64,000 nt of DNA, taken from NCBI RefSeq assembly GCF_030506325.1, contig NZ_CP120683.1, positions 6,204,501 to 6,268,500 of the forward strand. Direction: 5' to 3'. The notes beneath the pieces were generated by a model. It made no database searches, was not told the DNA's origin, and worked only from the letters and a program-made list of their open reading frames with translations. Origin of the DNA: Tunicatimonas pelagia (GTDB lineage: Bacteria; Bacteroidota; Bacteroidia; Cytophagales; Cyclobacteriaceae). The position numbers and the translations under genes are program-made. Below, in pieces: positions 53,701 to 60,948 of this stretch. How positions within the stretch are numbered: position 1 is the first letter of the stretch; every line of letters begins with the position of its first letter.

Positions 53701-53990
53701 ATCAGGATAAACAACGGAATCTGTGCGTAAAAATAGAGAATATAGTCACCAATTTACTACAAGAAGTGAATGAGGCGAAAGAAAAAGCAGACTTGGAAAA
53801 ATTCTCTCATGATCTTCAGCAGGTAAAATCTGCCATCGCTACCTTTAAGATTGAACCATTAGGAAGTATGGTGCAAGAAATGTTAGAAAACCCGGAAATG
53901 ATTAATGCGGATATGTATACCGCTTTGGTCAATTATTGTCAGCAAGTATTAGCCAAAATTCAGGAGTACAAATCAGGTATCGAGGAATAA
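50793..53990 (+). CDS. Cytosolic PAS/GAF hybrid histidine kinase with receiver and Hpt-like end
   Basis: This is a sensor hybrid kinase (1065 aa) without membrane helices. After an N-terminal coiled coil come two or three PAS-like domains (~40-150, 160-275, 275-395), a GAF domain (~410-560) and the HisKA helix, with phosphoacceptor His580 in MSHEIRTPMNAVIGMTHLL. The HATPase domain follows (NNLVSNAVKFTQEG; DTGIGISEKQ; FGGTGLGLAI), then a receiver with Asp872 in VVLMDLQMPVMDG. The C-terminal ~100 residues look like a weak Hpt domain with His1006 (SHDLQQVKSAIATF). GTG start. The output partner is unknown; no response regulator is adjacent. Confidence 0.95.
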   Translation: MKTKTQSHKELEQLANRVAGLEQQLAEQNSVFQQLAEEVGSGYWQWTISTDTLELSPKLCQFLNHTPRANQKQSWQWEDILSPSGYAELKQRIGKLTPSKNKRFEFHAETASQPSDPLICQGSVIEWNQQGKPEAILGFFKLASREQAERDEFAERKNWFQWMADHIPGVTIVVFDQNYRYFTYEKFKEVENTVIEGVIGKTLYEIATPEEVAFLEPIYKQVLAGKCLEHEVAYKDRIYYSQFIPLFSEGKVNQGLVFSLDISQTKGFEQQLASFIKQAPVAIAVFDTKMHYIAASQHWADSMLDDEHVIGESFYENFPEITQEWKDIHQDCLRGNTHRNDADRLIREDGSEQWLQWEVKPWRLSTNEIGGVIMVVKDITERKKSGLAFEHYQQGLKILTQISANHQLSLEEQLQELLISVANYFDLPMGIISRVDEDDFTVEYAICLEDDDQKIGVDSQFSLRETYCDIAYTTNDTFAVSSMGASEYRDHYCYQQFQLETYIGSPLWVGGQKYGTISFFSDEERLSPFTENEVDFMRLLARWVGTTLERFYHERELVAAREQAEEATQAKTDFLSTMSHEIRTPMNAVIGMTHLLLEENPRDDQLKSLQTLKFSADLLLSLINDILDFSKIESGKIVLESVDFNLKDMLQGVKAAQGTKSQEKQVKLKLRWDDDVPIMVTGDVTRLGQIMNNLVSNAVKFTQEGQVSIEVELIEEIEDKVTLGFKVRDTGIGISEKQIEAIFDEFSQASTSTTRKFGGTGLGLAITKKLLELQGSQIEVSSEVGVGSVFSFVLDLQKSKKVSQEAKSAKSDDDLGQSLEGLRILLVEDNPVNQYVATRFIKKWEASLDTANQGQEAVDKVKQQPYDVVLMDLQMPVMDGYEATKLIRAWEKQKKKNPVPIIALTASATATTRDKVKELGMNDFVTKPFDPKELFARLLMHWQKEEAKIDYLKNDLTVNLEVFEYLTKGNQDKQRNLCVKIENIVTNLLQEVNEAKEKADLEKFSHDLQQVKSAIATFKIEPLGSMVQEMLENPEMINADMYTALVNYCQQVLAKIQEYKSGIEE

Positions 53991-54002
53991 TCCCGGAGAC
54001 CA

Positions 54003-54250
54003 GAGACCGGAATTTAAAATTGATCGTTGATGGAATCAACCAGCTGATGAATAATGACTGATGATTGATGAATCATGAATAATGATGAATTGGCATGGGA
54101 CACTGTGCAGTAGACAATGAGCAATAAAGCTAACCCCCGTACATCAAACTACGCTAACACCTGAACACTTCAATCTTCTGATCCGCACGACAGCTGCCTG
54201 TAACTCAATGACTGTTGACTATGGACTGTAGACTATTAACCGTAGACTAA
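54003..54250. repeat. Dispersed intergenic repeat, copy B
   Basis: This matches copy A at about 45457-45710 over most of its length with scattered substitutions and small insertions. It includes ACCGGAATTTAAAATTGATC, the TGGGACACTGTGCAGTAGAC stretch and CGTACATCAAACTACGCTAA, and ends in GACTGTTGACTATGGACTGTAGACT-like short repeats. It contains no gene. Confidence 0.75.
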
Positions 54251-54315
54251 TCAGCAATTTAGCAATCCAATAAATCATGCTTTGAATTCTGCTTTCTTTT
54301 GTGGTCTTTTGCCGG

Positions 54316-54855
54316 ATGAAGAAAAAGCGTGTAGCAATTGATATGGATGAGGTAATGGCTGATGCCTTAGGCAAGCTCATCCGGCTGTACGAAGATGAGT
54401 ATCAGCTGCCAGTAGATCAAGATGAACTAGTCGGTCATTATCTGGACGAGGTTGTTCATCCCGATCATCGGTCAGCCATACGTCGCTATTTATTTACCGA
54501 GGATTTTTTTGAGGATTTGGATGTGATGCCCGGTAGTCAGGATGTAGTTCGACAGATGCACGAGCGTTACGAAATATTTATTGTAACGGCTGCAATGGAA
54601 TTTCCTGGTTCGCTACGGCCAAAGTACCGATGGCTGCAACAGCATTTTTCGTTTATCCCCTGGAGCCATTACGTATTCTGCGGCGATAAAAGCATCATTC
54701 AAGCCGATTTTCTAATTGATGATCACGCTAAGAATCTAGTCAACTTCTCAGGAGAGCCTTTGCTATTCTCTTCTCCGCACAATGCCAACGAAACCCGCTT
54801 TACCCGGCTCAATAATTGGCAAGAGGTATCCCAATATTTTTTGTCAGACCAATGA
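54316..54855 (+). CDS. 5'(3')-deoxyribonucleotidase-like HAD phosphatase (NT5C family)
   Basis: This HAD-fold nucleotidase (179 aa) removes the phosphate from deoxynucleotides. It has the DMDEVMAD catalytic start (nucleophile and acid Asp pair), VMPGSQDVVRQMHERYEIFIVTAAMEFPGSLRPKYRWLQQHFSFIPWSHYVFCGDKSIIQADFLIDDHAKNL, which carries the T-A-A-M motif and the D-D-H motif of NT5C-type enzymes. ATG 54316 is chosen over a GTG at 54301. Its TGA overlaps the ATG of the SemiSWEET gene, a pairing seen in other Bacteroidota. Confidence 0.9.
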   Translation: MKKKRVAIDMDEVMADALGKLIRLYEDEYQLPVDQDELVGHYLDEVVHPDHRSAIRRYLFTEDFFEDLDVMPGSQDVVRQMHERYEIFIVTAAMEFPGSLRPKYRWLQQHFSFIPWSHYVFCGDKSIIQADFLIDDHAKNLVNFSGEPLLFSSPHNANETRFTRLNNWQEVSQYFLSDQ

Positions 54856-55106
54856 GTTCGCTGGATATACTAGGGATTATAGCGGGAACCTGCACTACGT
54901 TGGCTTTTTTGCCTCAGGCGATAAAAACCTGGCAATCTCGTTCGGCTGGCGATCTTTCAGTGGGCACTTTTACGTTGCTGGTGATTGGTCTTATCTTATG
55001 GCTGATCTACGGAATCGGTTTGTATAACTGGCCCATTATTTTAACTAACGGACTTACGTTGCTAATTGCGGGGTCAATATTGTATTTCAAATTTCGTTAT
55101 CCGTAA
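54852..55106 (+). CDS. SemiSWEET-type sugar transporter
   Basis: This is a half-size SWEET (84 aa) with three helices: SLDILGIIAGTCTTLAFLPQAIKTWQSRSAGDLSVGTFTLLVIGLILWLIYGIGL and a last helix IILTNGLTLLIAGSILYFKF. The P-Q motif (LPQ) and the S-x-G-D-L-S loop are diagnostic. Two copies dimerise to form a passive sugar channel. The ATG overlaps the nucleotidase stop by 4 bases and is preferred over an upstream start. Length fits the family. Confidence 0.93.
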   Translation: MSSLDILGIIAGTCTTLAFLPQAIKTWQSRSAGDLSVGTFTLLVIGLILWLIYGIGLYNWPIILTNGLTLLIAGSILYFKFRYP

Positions 55107-55212
55107 CAAACAGTACCTTTACCAGAACTTCATCTAAACTTCACATAAGTATCCTGAATTTTTTGTACTATTGTGATTCTGCCAAATACCACTTTCATTT
55201 TATTTACTGCCT

Positions 55213-55608
55213 ATGAAATTACTATTGCTAGTCTTTAGTGTTACGCTGGCCACATTGATTGGTCTTGTTAGCCAGACTTCACGGGTAATAAGCCCTATGG
55301 CTGATTGCCGAGTAATGGTAGATGATATTGCGGGCAGTTACGAAGGCGACTGCCACAAAGAGAAAGCCCACGGTTACGGAAAAGCAATTGGTAAGGATAC
55401 CTACGAAGGAGAATTTAAGAAGGGATACCCTCACGGACAAGGAACCTATACCTGGATTAGTGGTGACTATTACGAAGGCACTTTTGTAAAAGGCAAAAAA
55501 GAAGGAGAAGGAAAAATGGTATACGCTTCAGTCAACGCCGATAGCGTGCTTACCGGCTACTGGGAAGATGATCGCTTCCAGCAAGAAGAAAAAAGCTCTT
55601 CTGAGTAG
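55213..55608 (+). CDS. MORN-repeat exported protein
   Basis: This is a 131-aa exported protein with a signal peptide and three MORN-type repeats: YEGDCHKEKAHGYGKAI, YEGEFKKGYPHGQGTYTW and YEGTFVKGKKEGEGKMVY. MORN proteins usually bind membrane lipids or act as scaffolds. The short acidic/Ser-rich tail (QQEEKSSSE) is unremarkable. A single gene with a following CCTGAACA-type repeat region. Confidence 0.88.
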   Translation: MKLLLLVFSVTLATLIGLVSQTSRVISPMADCRVMVDDIAGSYEGDCHKEKAHGYGKAIGKDTYEGEFKKGYPHGQGTYTWISGDYYEGTFVKGKKEGEGKMVYASVNADSVLTGYWEDDRFQQEEKSSSE

Positions 55609-55751
55609 TGTTTTGGTATTAGTGTGTTAAGGTGTTTGTGTGTTCATGAATAATTTAAACATTACGCGGTAACCGCCTGAACATCATTCCATGACGGCCT
55701 GAACACTGAACATTGCATAAGCAACCGCCTGAATATCAATCGTTCAACAAA
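55609..55751. repeat. Intergenic region with CCGCCTGAA(C/T)A direct repeats
   Basis: Three spaced units, CCGCCTGAACATCATT, CGGCCTGAACACTGAACATT and CCGCCTGAATATCAATCG (starting near 55673, 55695, 55724), lie after a GCGGTAACCGC palindrome. They share the CCTGAACA(C) core of the dispersed repeats A and B and may be a third, eroded copy. Confidence 0.5.
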
Positions 55752-56693
55752 TCATTTAGAGGCGAATGATGATTGGTATAGCGGTTGGTATTTATCTTGA
55801 AGATGCGCTGGAACAGAAAAAATAGCGGGATGAAATAAAGCGGCCAACAGTTCAATGCCATCTACCAAGTTAGCCGCGCTAGATTGGGTAAATAAGTCGT
55901 ACTCGGCAATAAACACTTTCTGCTCTCGAACCGCTCGCATAGTAGACCAGCCTGATTGTTGGGTCAGACACTCCATTTCTTCCAGACTACGCTCTATTGT
56001 AAAACCGCAGGGCGCGATCACCAGTATTTCGGGATCGTAGCGAACAATTTTATCCCAACTGGTGACAATACTATCTCCACCGGGGTGAGCCAGTAGGTCG
56101 GTGCCGCCTGCGTAGGTAATTTGATCGGGAATCCAGTGACCACAATTATAGATAGGGTCTATCCACTCCAACAGCATCACCCGACGCGGCATGGCTCGAT
56201 GAGCCCGTAGCTGATCCACAATAGCATCTAACCGATTCCGAAGCTGCGGCAGGTGTCGGTACGCTACAGCTTCCGCCCCCAGTGCTTGACCGATGGTTAT
56301 CACCGTATCAAATACATCATTTAGCGACTGAGGCGTAATGGAAACTAACGCTGGGGAAGTAGCTAGGGTAGCTGCGGCTTCCGCAGCACAGGACGCATCA
56401 ATTTGGCAGACTTCGCATATGTCTTGGGTGAAGATAACATCAGGTGATGCGGCTTGTAGTACTTCTTGGTCTACGTAGTAAAGACTCTTTCCCTGAGCTT
56501 TACTGGTAGAAAAGATCCGATTAATTTCCGCACTGGAGTATTGTTTTCCCTCCAAAAGGTAGCGCACTGCCACCGGCTTAATTTTTCTTGCTTCCTCCGG
56601 ACATTCAAAGGTAACTCCGTGAAGCTGGTCTTGTAGCTCCAGGTCGTAAATCATCTGAGTAGCAGCCGGTAAAAAAGAACAAGCCCGAATCAT
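55752..56693 (-). CDS. Cobalamin-binding (BtuF-like) substrate-binding-fold protein without signal peptide
   Basis: This is a helical-backbone (BtuF/FhuD-type) binding protein (313 aa): RACSFLPAATQMIYDLELQDQLHGVTFECPEEA, VIFTQDICEVCQID (the C-x-x-C signature of this subgroup), EWIDPIYNCGHWIPDQITYAGGTDLL and DPEILVIAPCGF. It lacks an export signal, as do many members of this subgroup, so its location is unclear and it may act in the cytosol. It is the last gene of the riboswitch-led operon and its start overlaps the DUF6580 stop by 4 bases. A role in corrinoid handling is a good guess. Confidence 0.88.
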   Translation of the reverse strand: MIRACSFLPAATQMIYDLELQDQLHGVTFECPEEARKIKPVAVRYLLEGKQYSSAEINRIFSTSKAQGKSLYYVDQEVLQAASPDVIFTQDICEVCQIDASCAAEAAATLATSPALVSITPQSLNDVFDTVITIGQALGAEAVAYRHLPQLRNRLDAIVDQLRAHRAMPRRVMLLEWIDPIYNCGHWIPDQITYAGGTDLLAHPGGDSIVTSWDKIVRYDPEILVIAPCGFTIERSLEEMECLTQQSGWSTMRAVREQKVFIAEYDLFTQSSAANLVDGIELLAALFHPAIFSVPAHLQDKYQPLYQSSFASK

Positions 56694-57289
56694 GAAAGTT
56701 GCGGATGATTGAGTACGGGATACCGTCGGCTAGCCAACTCATAGCCTCCGAAAAGAAACCCACTGTACAGCAGGTTGCTGAGTAGCATGTTTTTAAGAAA
56801 AGGAAGGGCTAAGACGTAACAACTCAGCAGTCCCGACCAGTCGCGGGTAAATGGCTGACCCGTAGTTAGATCAATACCACCACCCAGCCACACTCCAAAA
56901 TCAGTGACAATGTAGTGCACTAAGGCCGCTCCTATAGAAGCCGCTAACACACTTTTCCAATGTACTCGACGGATGAGGGTTCCTACAAATACCATCAGGG
57001 CAAACGCTAGGTATGTCCAGTACCAGCCGTCGTACAGCAACCCACTTCTGTACTGGGAGAAGTAGGTTTGCATCATCACCAAATCGCTAACGAGCAGCAT
57101 TAATAAAGGGAAAAAATACGCTCGAACTTTAGAGATAAAGTAGGTACCCCCAAACAGAGCTAAGGCACCAAAAGGAGTAAAGTTGGCTAATGGAGTAAGT
57201 TGTCCGCCATTATTTAAGATACGCCATAGCCCCATTAGTAGGATAATAGCCAGTAAAACCAGTAAACGAATATTAATACGGTTTTTCAT
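56690..57289 (-). CDS. DUF6580-family membrane protein, putative B12-linked transporter component
   Basis: This is an integral membrane protein (199 aa) with about five helices (LLVLLAIILLMGLWRI; FTPFGALALFGGTYF; YFFPLLMLLVSDLVMM; WTYLAFALMVFVGTLI; LAASIGAALVHYIVTDFGVWLGG; NMLLSNLLYSGFLFGGYELA). The N-FTPFGALALFGG and LVSDLVM stretches are typical of DUF6580, which resembles the substrate-binding S components of ECF importers. It lies between the propeller lipoprotein and the BtuF-like protein under the cobalamin riboswitch, so corrinoid or cobalt transport is the likely role. Confidence 0.85.
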   Translation of the reverse strand: MKNRINIRLLVLLAIILLMGLWRILNNGGQLTPLANFTPFGALALFGGTYFISKVRAYFFPLLMLLVSDLVMMQTYFSQYRSGLLYDGWYWTYLAFALMVFVGTLIRRVHWKSVLAASIGAALVHYIVTDFGVWLGGGIDLTTGQPFTRDWSGLLSCYVLALPFLKNMLLSNLLYSGFLFGGYELASRRYPVLNHPQLS

Positions 57290-57357
57290 TGGGTACGAAT
57301 AGTTGAGCTAATGAAGACCATTGATGATTGAACTGAGTGTGCTTCGTGAGCGAGGGT

Positions 57358-58425
57358 CTAAAAAGCAAAGCCGTTCGGGGCAATTCCCACTCCGTAACTT
57401 TGAATCAAATTCCCGGTAGTTGAGTAGCGAAAGAAGGTGCCATCGCTGCTAAAATTAGGCACCTGTCCGGTCAAAATATCTCCGCTTATTGGATCAACCC
57501 CTAATCCGTAAACATCTTGATCAATGAATGGGCTATCCGGTAGTTCGGTACTCTCAATGCTCATGGTGTAAACACCGCCTCGGTACCTAAAGTAAAGCTG
57601 CTGGCCAGCGGGGTTTATTCTCACGCTAATAGGGTCGCCCCCCATCTCGCTAGCTTCAATCCGAGAAGCAACTTCGTTATTTTCCAATCGAGCTAAATAT
57701 CCGGGCAAACTACCGAATTGATTGCTAGCGACCCAGATACTACCGTTGGTATCCGCGACCAGGCTGCTGGGGTTTTCACCAACCACGATCGTATCGACTA
57801 CGGTATCAGTTTGGGGGTCAAGTACCACTACCGTGCTGTCAGTTCCGAAACCACCTCCGTTCGCTACGTAAACTTGATTATCGACCAAAACGAGTTCATT
57901 CGGTCCAGAACCTATCGGAACCGTGGCGGTTACTTGATAGCTAGTTAAATCCAGTACTTTTATTGTTCCGCTTACTCCATCGGCTCCCCAATCGGTCACG
58001 TAACCTTTAGTTGGACTAATTCCGAGGAAATAGCGGGGTGAGACTATACCTTCATCCGCACCAATAGTAGCTAAGGACTCAAAAGTTTCCCGGTCGATAA
58101 CCTCTATCTTAGCAGAGTTTTGTACCACTATAAAACCTCGGTCGTCAAATACTGCCATCGATTGGGTTTGGTCACCCAGCGGGCGATTGTTTGTGCTACT
58201 AAAGACGTTATTGAGTACTGAGTCTTTTTGTCGGTCGTAGTAAGAAAGAGTAGTATTGGCACCACCAAACGCACCCTCATTCACAATAAAATAGCCGTCT
58301 TGCCCGGGCGGAGGCGGAGCAGGACTATCGTCATCATTGTTACAAGATGTAAAAACAGTGCTGGTAAACAGGGTAAACACAAAAAAAGTGGCAATGTGCC
58401 GAAGGTTACGATACATAGTAAACAT
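57358..58425 (-). CDS. YncE/DUF5074-type beta-propeller lipoprotein of B12 uptake operon
   Basis: This is a 355-aa surface lipoprotein (lipobox STVFTSC, mature start CNNDDDSP). Propeller repeats: FIVNEGAFGGANTTLSYYDRQKDSV, AKIEVIDRETFESLATIG, GYVTDWGADGVSGTIKVLDLTSYQV, VYVANGGGFGTDSTVVVLDPQTDTVVDTI and GSIWVASNQFGSLPGYLARL. It starts one base into the end of the BtuB-like gene. In Bacteroidota such propeller lipoproteins are often encoded beside BtuB and are thought to help surface capture of B12; here this is supported by the riboswitch upstream. Confidence 0.9.
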   Translation of the reverse strand: MFTMYRNLRHIATFFVFTLFTSTVFTSCNNDDDSPAPPPPGQDGYFIVNEGAFGGANTTLSYYDRQKDSVLNNVFSSTNNRPLGDQTQSMAVFDDRGFIVVQNSAKIEVIDRETFESLATIGADEGIVSPRYFLGISPTKGYVTDWGADGVSGTIKVLDLTSYQVTATVPIGSGPNELVLVDNQVYVANGGGFGTDSTVVVLDPQTDTVVDTIVVGENPSSLVADTNGSIWVASNQFGSLPGYLARLENNEVASRIEASEMGGDPISVRINPAGQQLYFRYRGGVYTMSIESTELPDSPFIDQDVYGLGVDPISGDILTGQVPNFSSDGTFFRYSTTGNLIQSYGVGIAPNGFAF

Positions 58426-60398
58426 TAATTAAACTGATAAATAATATTGATTTGGTAGTTACGACCGGGCATCGGGAAGCCCTGCCGTACTTCGTAGGCG
58501 TGATTGAAAATATTGTTAAGTGTACCATTCACCGATAGCTGGTGAGCATCATTGATTGGCCAACGGTATGCTAACGAAACATCGGTGGTAGCGTAACTGG
58601 GCAGTACCCGATTATTGGAAGCATCCGTAAACTGCTCGCCAATAATGTTGGAGGTTGTACCAAGCTCCCAGCGACGGTAGTGCAGTAGAGCTGATGCTTT
58701 TCCTTGATGGTAGGGGGTGTAAATAAGCTGCTTACGCAGTTCGGTGGGGTTACCCCCATCCTTAATTGCTTCTTTGGAAGAACGAGTATAGCTGTAAAGG
58801 CCCCACAACTGGAAAGAGATGTCATTGGCTACTTCAAATTCAGCCCGAGCGGTGGCTTCCAACCCCCGCACCCACACCTGTTGCACATTAATGGGCGACC
58901 AGCCAGCACCGTCTAGAGGAACCCACTGTAGCCAGTTATTAAACCAGTTACTAAAAGCGGTCAGATTACCTTGTAACTTCCATCGGTTGTATACTGGCTC
59001 AGCTTCTACGCCAAATTCAGCTCCCCAGCCACTCTCGGGTTGCAAATTAGGATTCCCCTGGCTAACCCCTGACCAATATAAATCGTTGAACGTAGGCAGG
59101 TTGTAGCTTCGGGCCACTTTGCTGCGGAGTTTCCAAAATTTACTGACAGAGTAAGCCAGCGATAACGAAGGCAGAATTGGCGACCACTCCTGGTCAATCA
59201 AGGTTTCTCGCAAACCGACTGATGCTTCTAAGCGATCGTAGAGTAAGGTTCGGTACGATACAAATAAGGCCGTGCGGTTACGCTGGGGCCGCCGAGATCC
59301 GTAGCTACTTACCTGGGCCTGCTCGTAGGTGTGGTTAGCACCTACTAATAACCACTGTTCTTCATCCAGATAAAAAGTGCTTTCCACTTCAGAAATCCAG
59401 GAGACAGATTCATTGAGTGAGTTTTCAATGGCATTATCGGAGTAGACCAGCCGATGACCCAAAATAGCGGTTCGGGCGCGAATCTGGTGATTGGCATTCG
59501 TCAGCGTCCAGTTAGCCACCATTCGGTGAAAGAGATCAGTTTGGATGCCTTGGCTAGAAATTCCGGCAGCCGCTACACCCGGTACTTCTACGTAGTTATC
59601 TTGTAACCAGTACTTTACCTCTATGTTTTGCTGAGGTGATAGCTTCTGATAGAACTCCGCTAAAACGCCCTGCTGACTGATACCCGCGTGTTGCCGCTCT
59701 TCCGACCGAACCCGGTAGATATTGTAGTACGGAAAATCATTATCCGCTTGACGGTAGAAGGCCCGTACTCGTACCGCACTGTGAAGATTACCATATTTTA
59801 GCTGAACACCGGTCTGTCGATCACCAAAGCTACCCAACTGCTGAAAGAGCTTGCCGTTGAGTCCGGATGAAGATTCCAGCGTGGAATGCAGGTGAATAGC
59901 TCCGCCTAGTGTTCCGGCTCCGTAGACAGCTCCCAAGCTACCGTGTTGCAATGAAATATCGTCTAGGAAGAAAGCGGGCATAAGGGTTAGATCCAAACTG
60001 CCGTTCATGTTACTTTGCAGATTGATTCCTTCCCAAAATACCGGGGTATGATTGCTGCCGCTTCCTCGTAGCGAGGCGGTAGAAAGTCCACTAATTCCGT
60101 AGGAGCGTACATTAATTGCGGAATACTTCATTAATAGCTGAGCTAAATTATTGGAGGCAGCGTAGCCAGTAGCTTGCGGAAGAATTTCGGAAACCTGATC
60201 GCCACTACTGAACAGTTGCAAGCGAGAATCTGTGATTTCTACCGTCTGCAACATCTTTACTGTGTCGCGGTTCGTAGACTGCCCAACTGCTGGAAGTAAT
60301 GATATACAGCACACTCCCAAAGCTAGCCCAACCGACAGAATCCGGTTTACGATTAGATTGATCGAGAAATACGACTGCCATCCGTGCATTATAAACAT
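58425..60398 (-). CDS. btuB: BtuB-like TonB-dependent cobalamin receptor
   Basis: This is an outer-membrane TonB-dependent receptor (657 aa). A signal peptide ends near PAVGQ, then a TonB box-like MLQTVEITDSR, a plug (LAQLLMKYSAINVRSYGISGLSTASLRGSGSNHTPVFWEGINLQSNMNGSLDLTLMP and GSLGAVYGAGTLGGAIHLHS) and a barrel ending in RNYQINIIYQFN. Substrate assignment to B12 rests on the cobalamin riboswitch just upstream and the BtuF-like and propeller partners downstream. It overlaps the next gene by one base. The leader between riboswitch and ATG is ~150 bases and must hold the expression platform. Confidence 0.93.
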   Translation of the reverse strand: MFIMHGWQSYFSINLIVNRILSVGLALGVCCISLLPAVGQSTNRDTVKMLQTVEITDSRLQLFSSGDQVSEILPQATGYAASNNLAQLLMKYSAINVRSYGISGLSTASLRGSGSNHTPVFWEGINLQSNMNGSLDLTLMPAFFLDDISLQHGSLGAVYGAGTLGGAIHLHSTLESSSGLNGKLFQQLGSFGDRQTGVQLKYGNLHSAVRVRAFYRQADNDFPYYNIYRVRSEERQHAGISQQGVLAEFYQKLSPQQNIEVKYWLQDNYVEVPGVAAAGISSQGIQTDLFHRMVANWTLTNANHQIRARTAILGHRLVYSDNAIENSLNESVSWISEVESTFYLDEEQWLLVGANHTYEQAQVSSYGSRRPQRNRTALFVSYRTLLYDRLEASVGLRETLIDQEWSPILPSLSLAYSVSKFWKLRSKVARSYNLPTFNDLYWSGVSQGNPNLQPESGWGAEFGVEAEPVYNRWKLQGNLTAFSNWFNNWLQWVPLDGAGWSPINVQQVWVRGLEATARAEFEVANDISFQLWGLYSYTRSSKEAIKDGGNPTELRKQLIYTPYHQGKASALLHYRRWELGTTSNIIGEQFTDASNNRVLPSYATTDVSLAYRWPINDAHQLSVNGTLNNIFNHAYEVRQGFPMPGRNYQINIIYQFN

Positions 60399-60559
60399 AC
60401 TATGCCGGGCCGTCCGCAGAATACGAGAAATGTAATGAAACGAATACCGCCACCAGGATAGCCAGATTTAGCCACAGTGGTAGTAGCCTTTAGCCAAACT
60501 TGGTAGTACGGTAAACGGTCTGATACACTCCTGGCCTTTCCACCGAAAGCCTGAATGAA
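60399..60559 (-). promoter_or_regulatory. Expression platform between B12 riboswitch and btuB
   Basis: This leader follows the B12 box and reaches the ATG. It has GC-rich stretches that can pair, for example GGCCAGGAG near the B12 box side and CCTGGTGGCGG nearer the gene, suggesting control of translation initiation or early termination. No T-run is seen, so translational control is more likely. Confidence 0.45.
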
Positions 60560-60692
60560 AAATTGCCCGGGCAGGTCTCCTGACTTACTCTAGTTGCTGT
60601 AGCCTTCCCATCCGTAGACAGTGGCGATGTTAGACAGCAACCTACTAAAGAGTTTACAGTTGCGGGGACAGCTTCGGATTCAGAGCATGTTT
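60560..60692 (-). ncRNA. Cobalamin (B12) riboswitch
   Basis: Read on the minus strand the conserved core is clear: GAATCCGAAGCTGTCCCCGC, CGCAACTGTAA, GCCACTG, GGGAAGG and the B12 box AGTCAGGAGACCTGCC. It precedes the BtuB-like gene and should repress it when adenosylcobalamin or a related corrinoid is bound. The 5' boundary is approximate. Confidence 0.93.
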
Positions 60693-60864
60693 AAGTTCTG
60701 TTTTTGTAGGCGAAAAGGAGCTATTTCGGGGGCTGGCGAGTGTATTTTTCAAAGAATAGCAGTAGCTATTTTGCGGAAAATACATGAAGCTCAGACACCG
60801 AAAGGGCCCTTTACAGCCCAAAGGATAGAATTTAAATATGCTCTTACACCGAATTCCCTTTTAA

Positions 60865-60895
60865 TTCAGATCAGCTAGATATTACTTGATCTGAA
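60865..60895 (-). terminator. Hairpin after the ABC ATPase gene
   Basis: TTCAGATCA ... TGATCTGAA (9-base perfect arms, 13-base loop) lies ~55 bases after the ATPase stop on the minus strand and is followed by TTAAAAG. It may end the importer transcript. It also lies just after a promoter-like TATCTTTG, so it could instead be in the btuB leader. Confidence 0.45.
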
Positions 60896-60908
60896 ACCCA
60901 ATGCGATT

Positions 60909-60916
60909 CAAAGATA
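60909..60916 (-). promoter_or_regulatory. Candidate -7 promoter box for the btuB operon
   Basis: On the minus strand this reads TATCTTTG, a perfect TAnnTTTG box, ~33 bases after the ATPase stop. Transcription from here would give a ~500-base leader carrying the riboswitch. A closer promoter cannot be excluded. Confidence 0.5.
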
Positions 60917-60948
60917 GAAGCATTATTTTTTATTTCCTAAAGGTTTAG

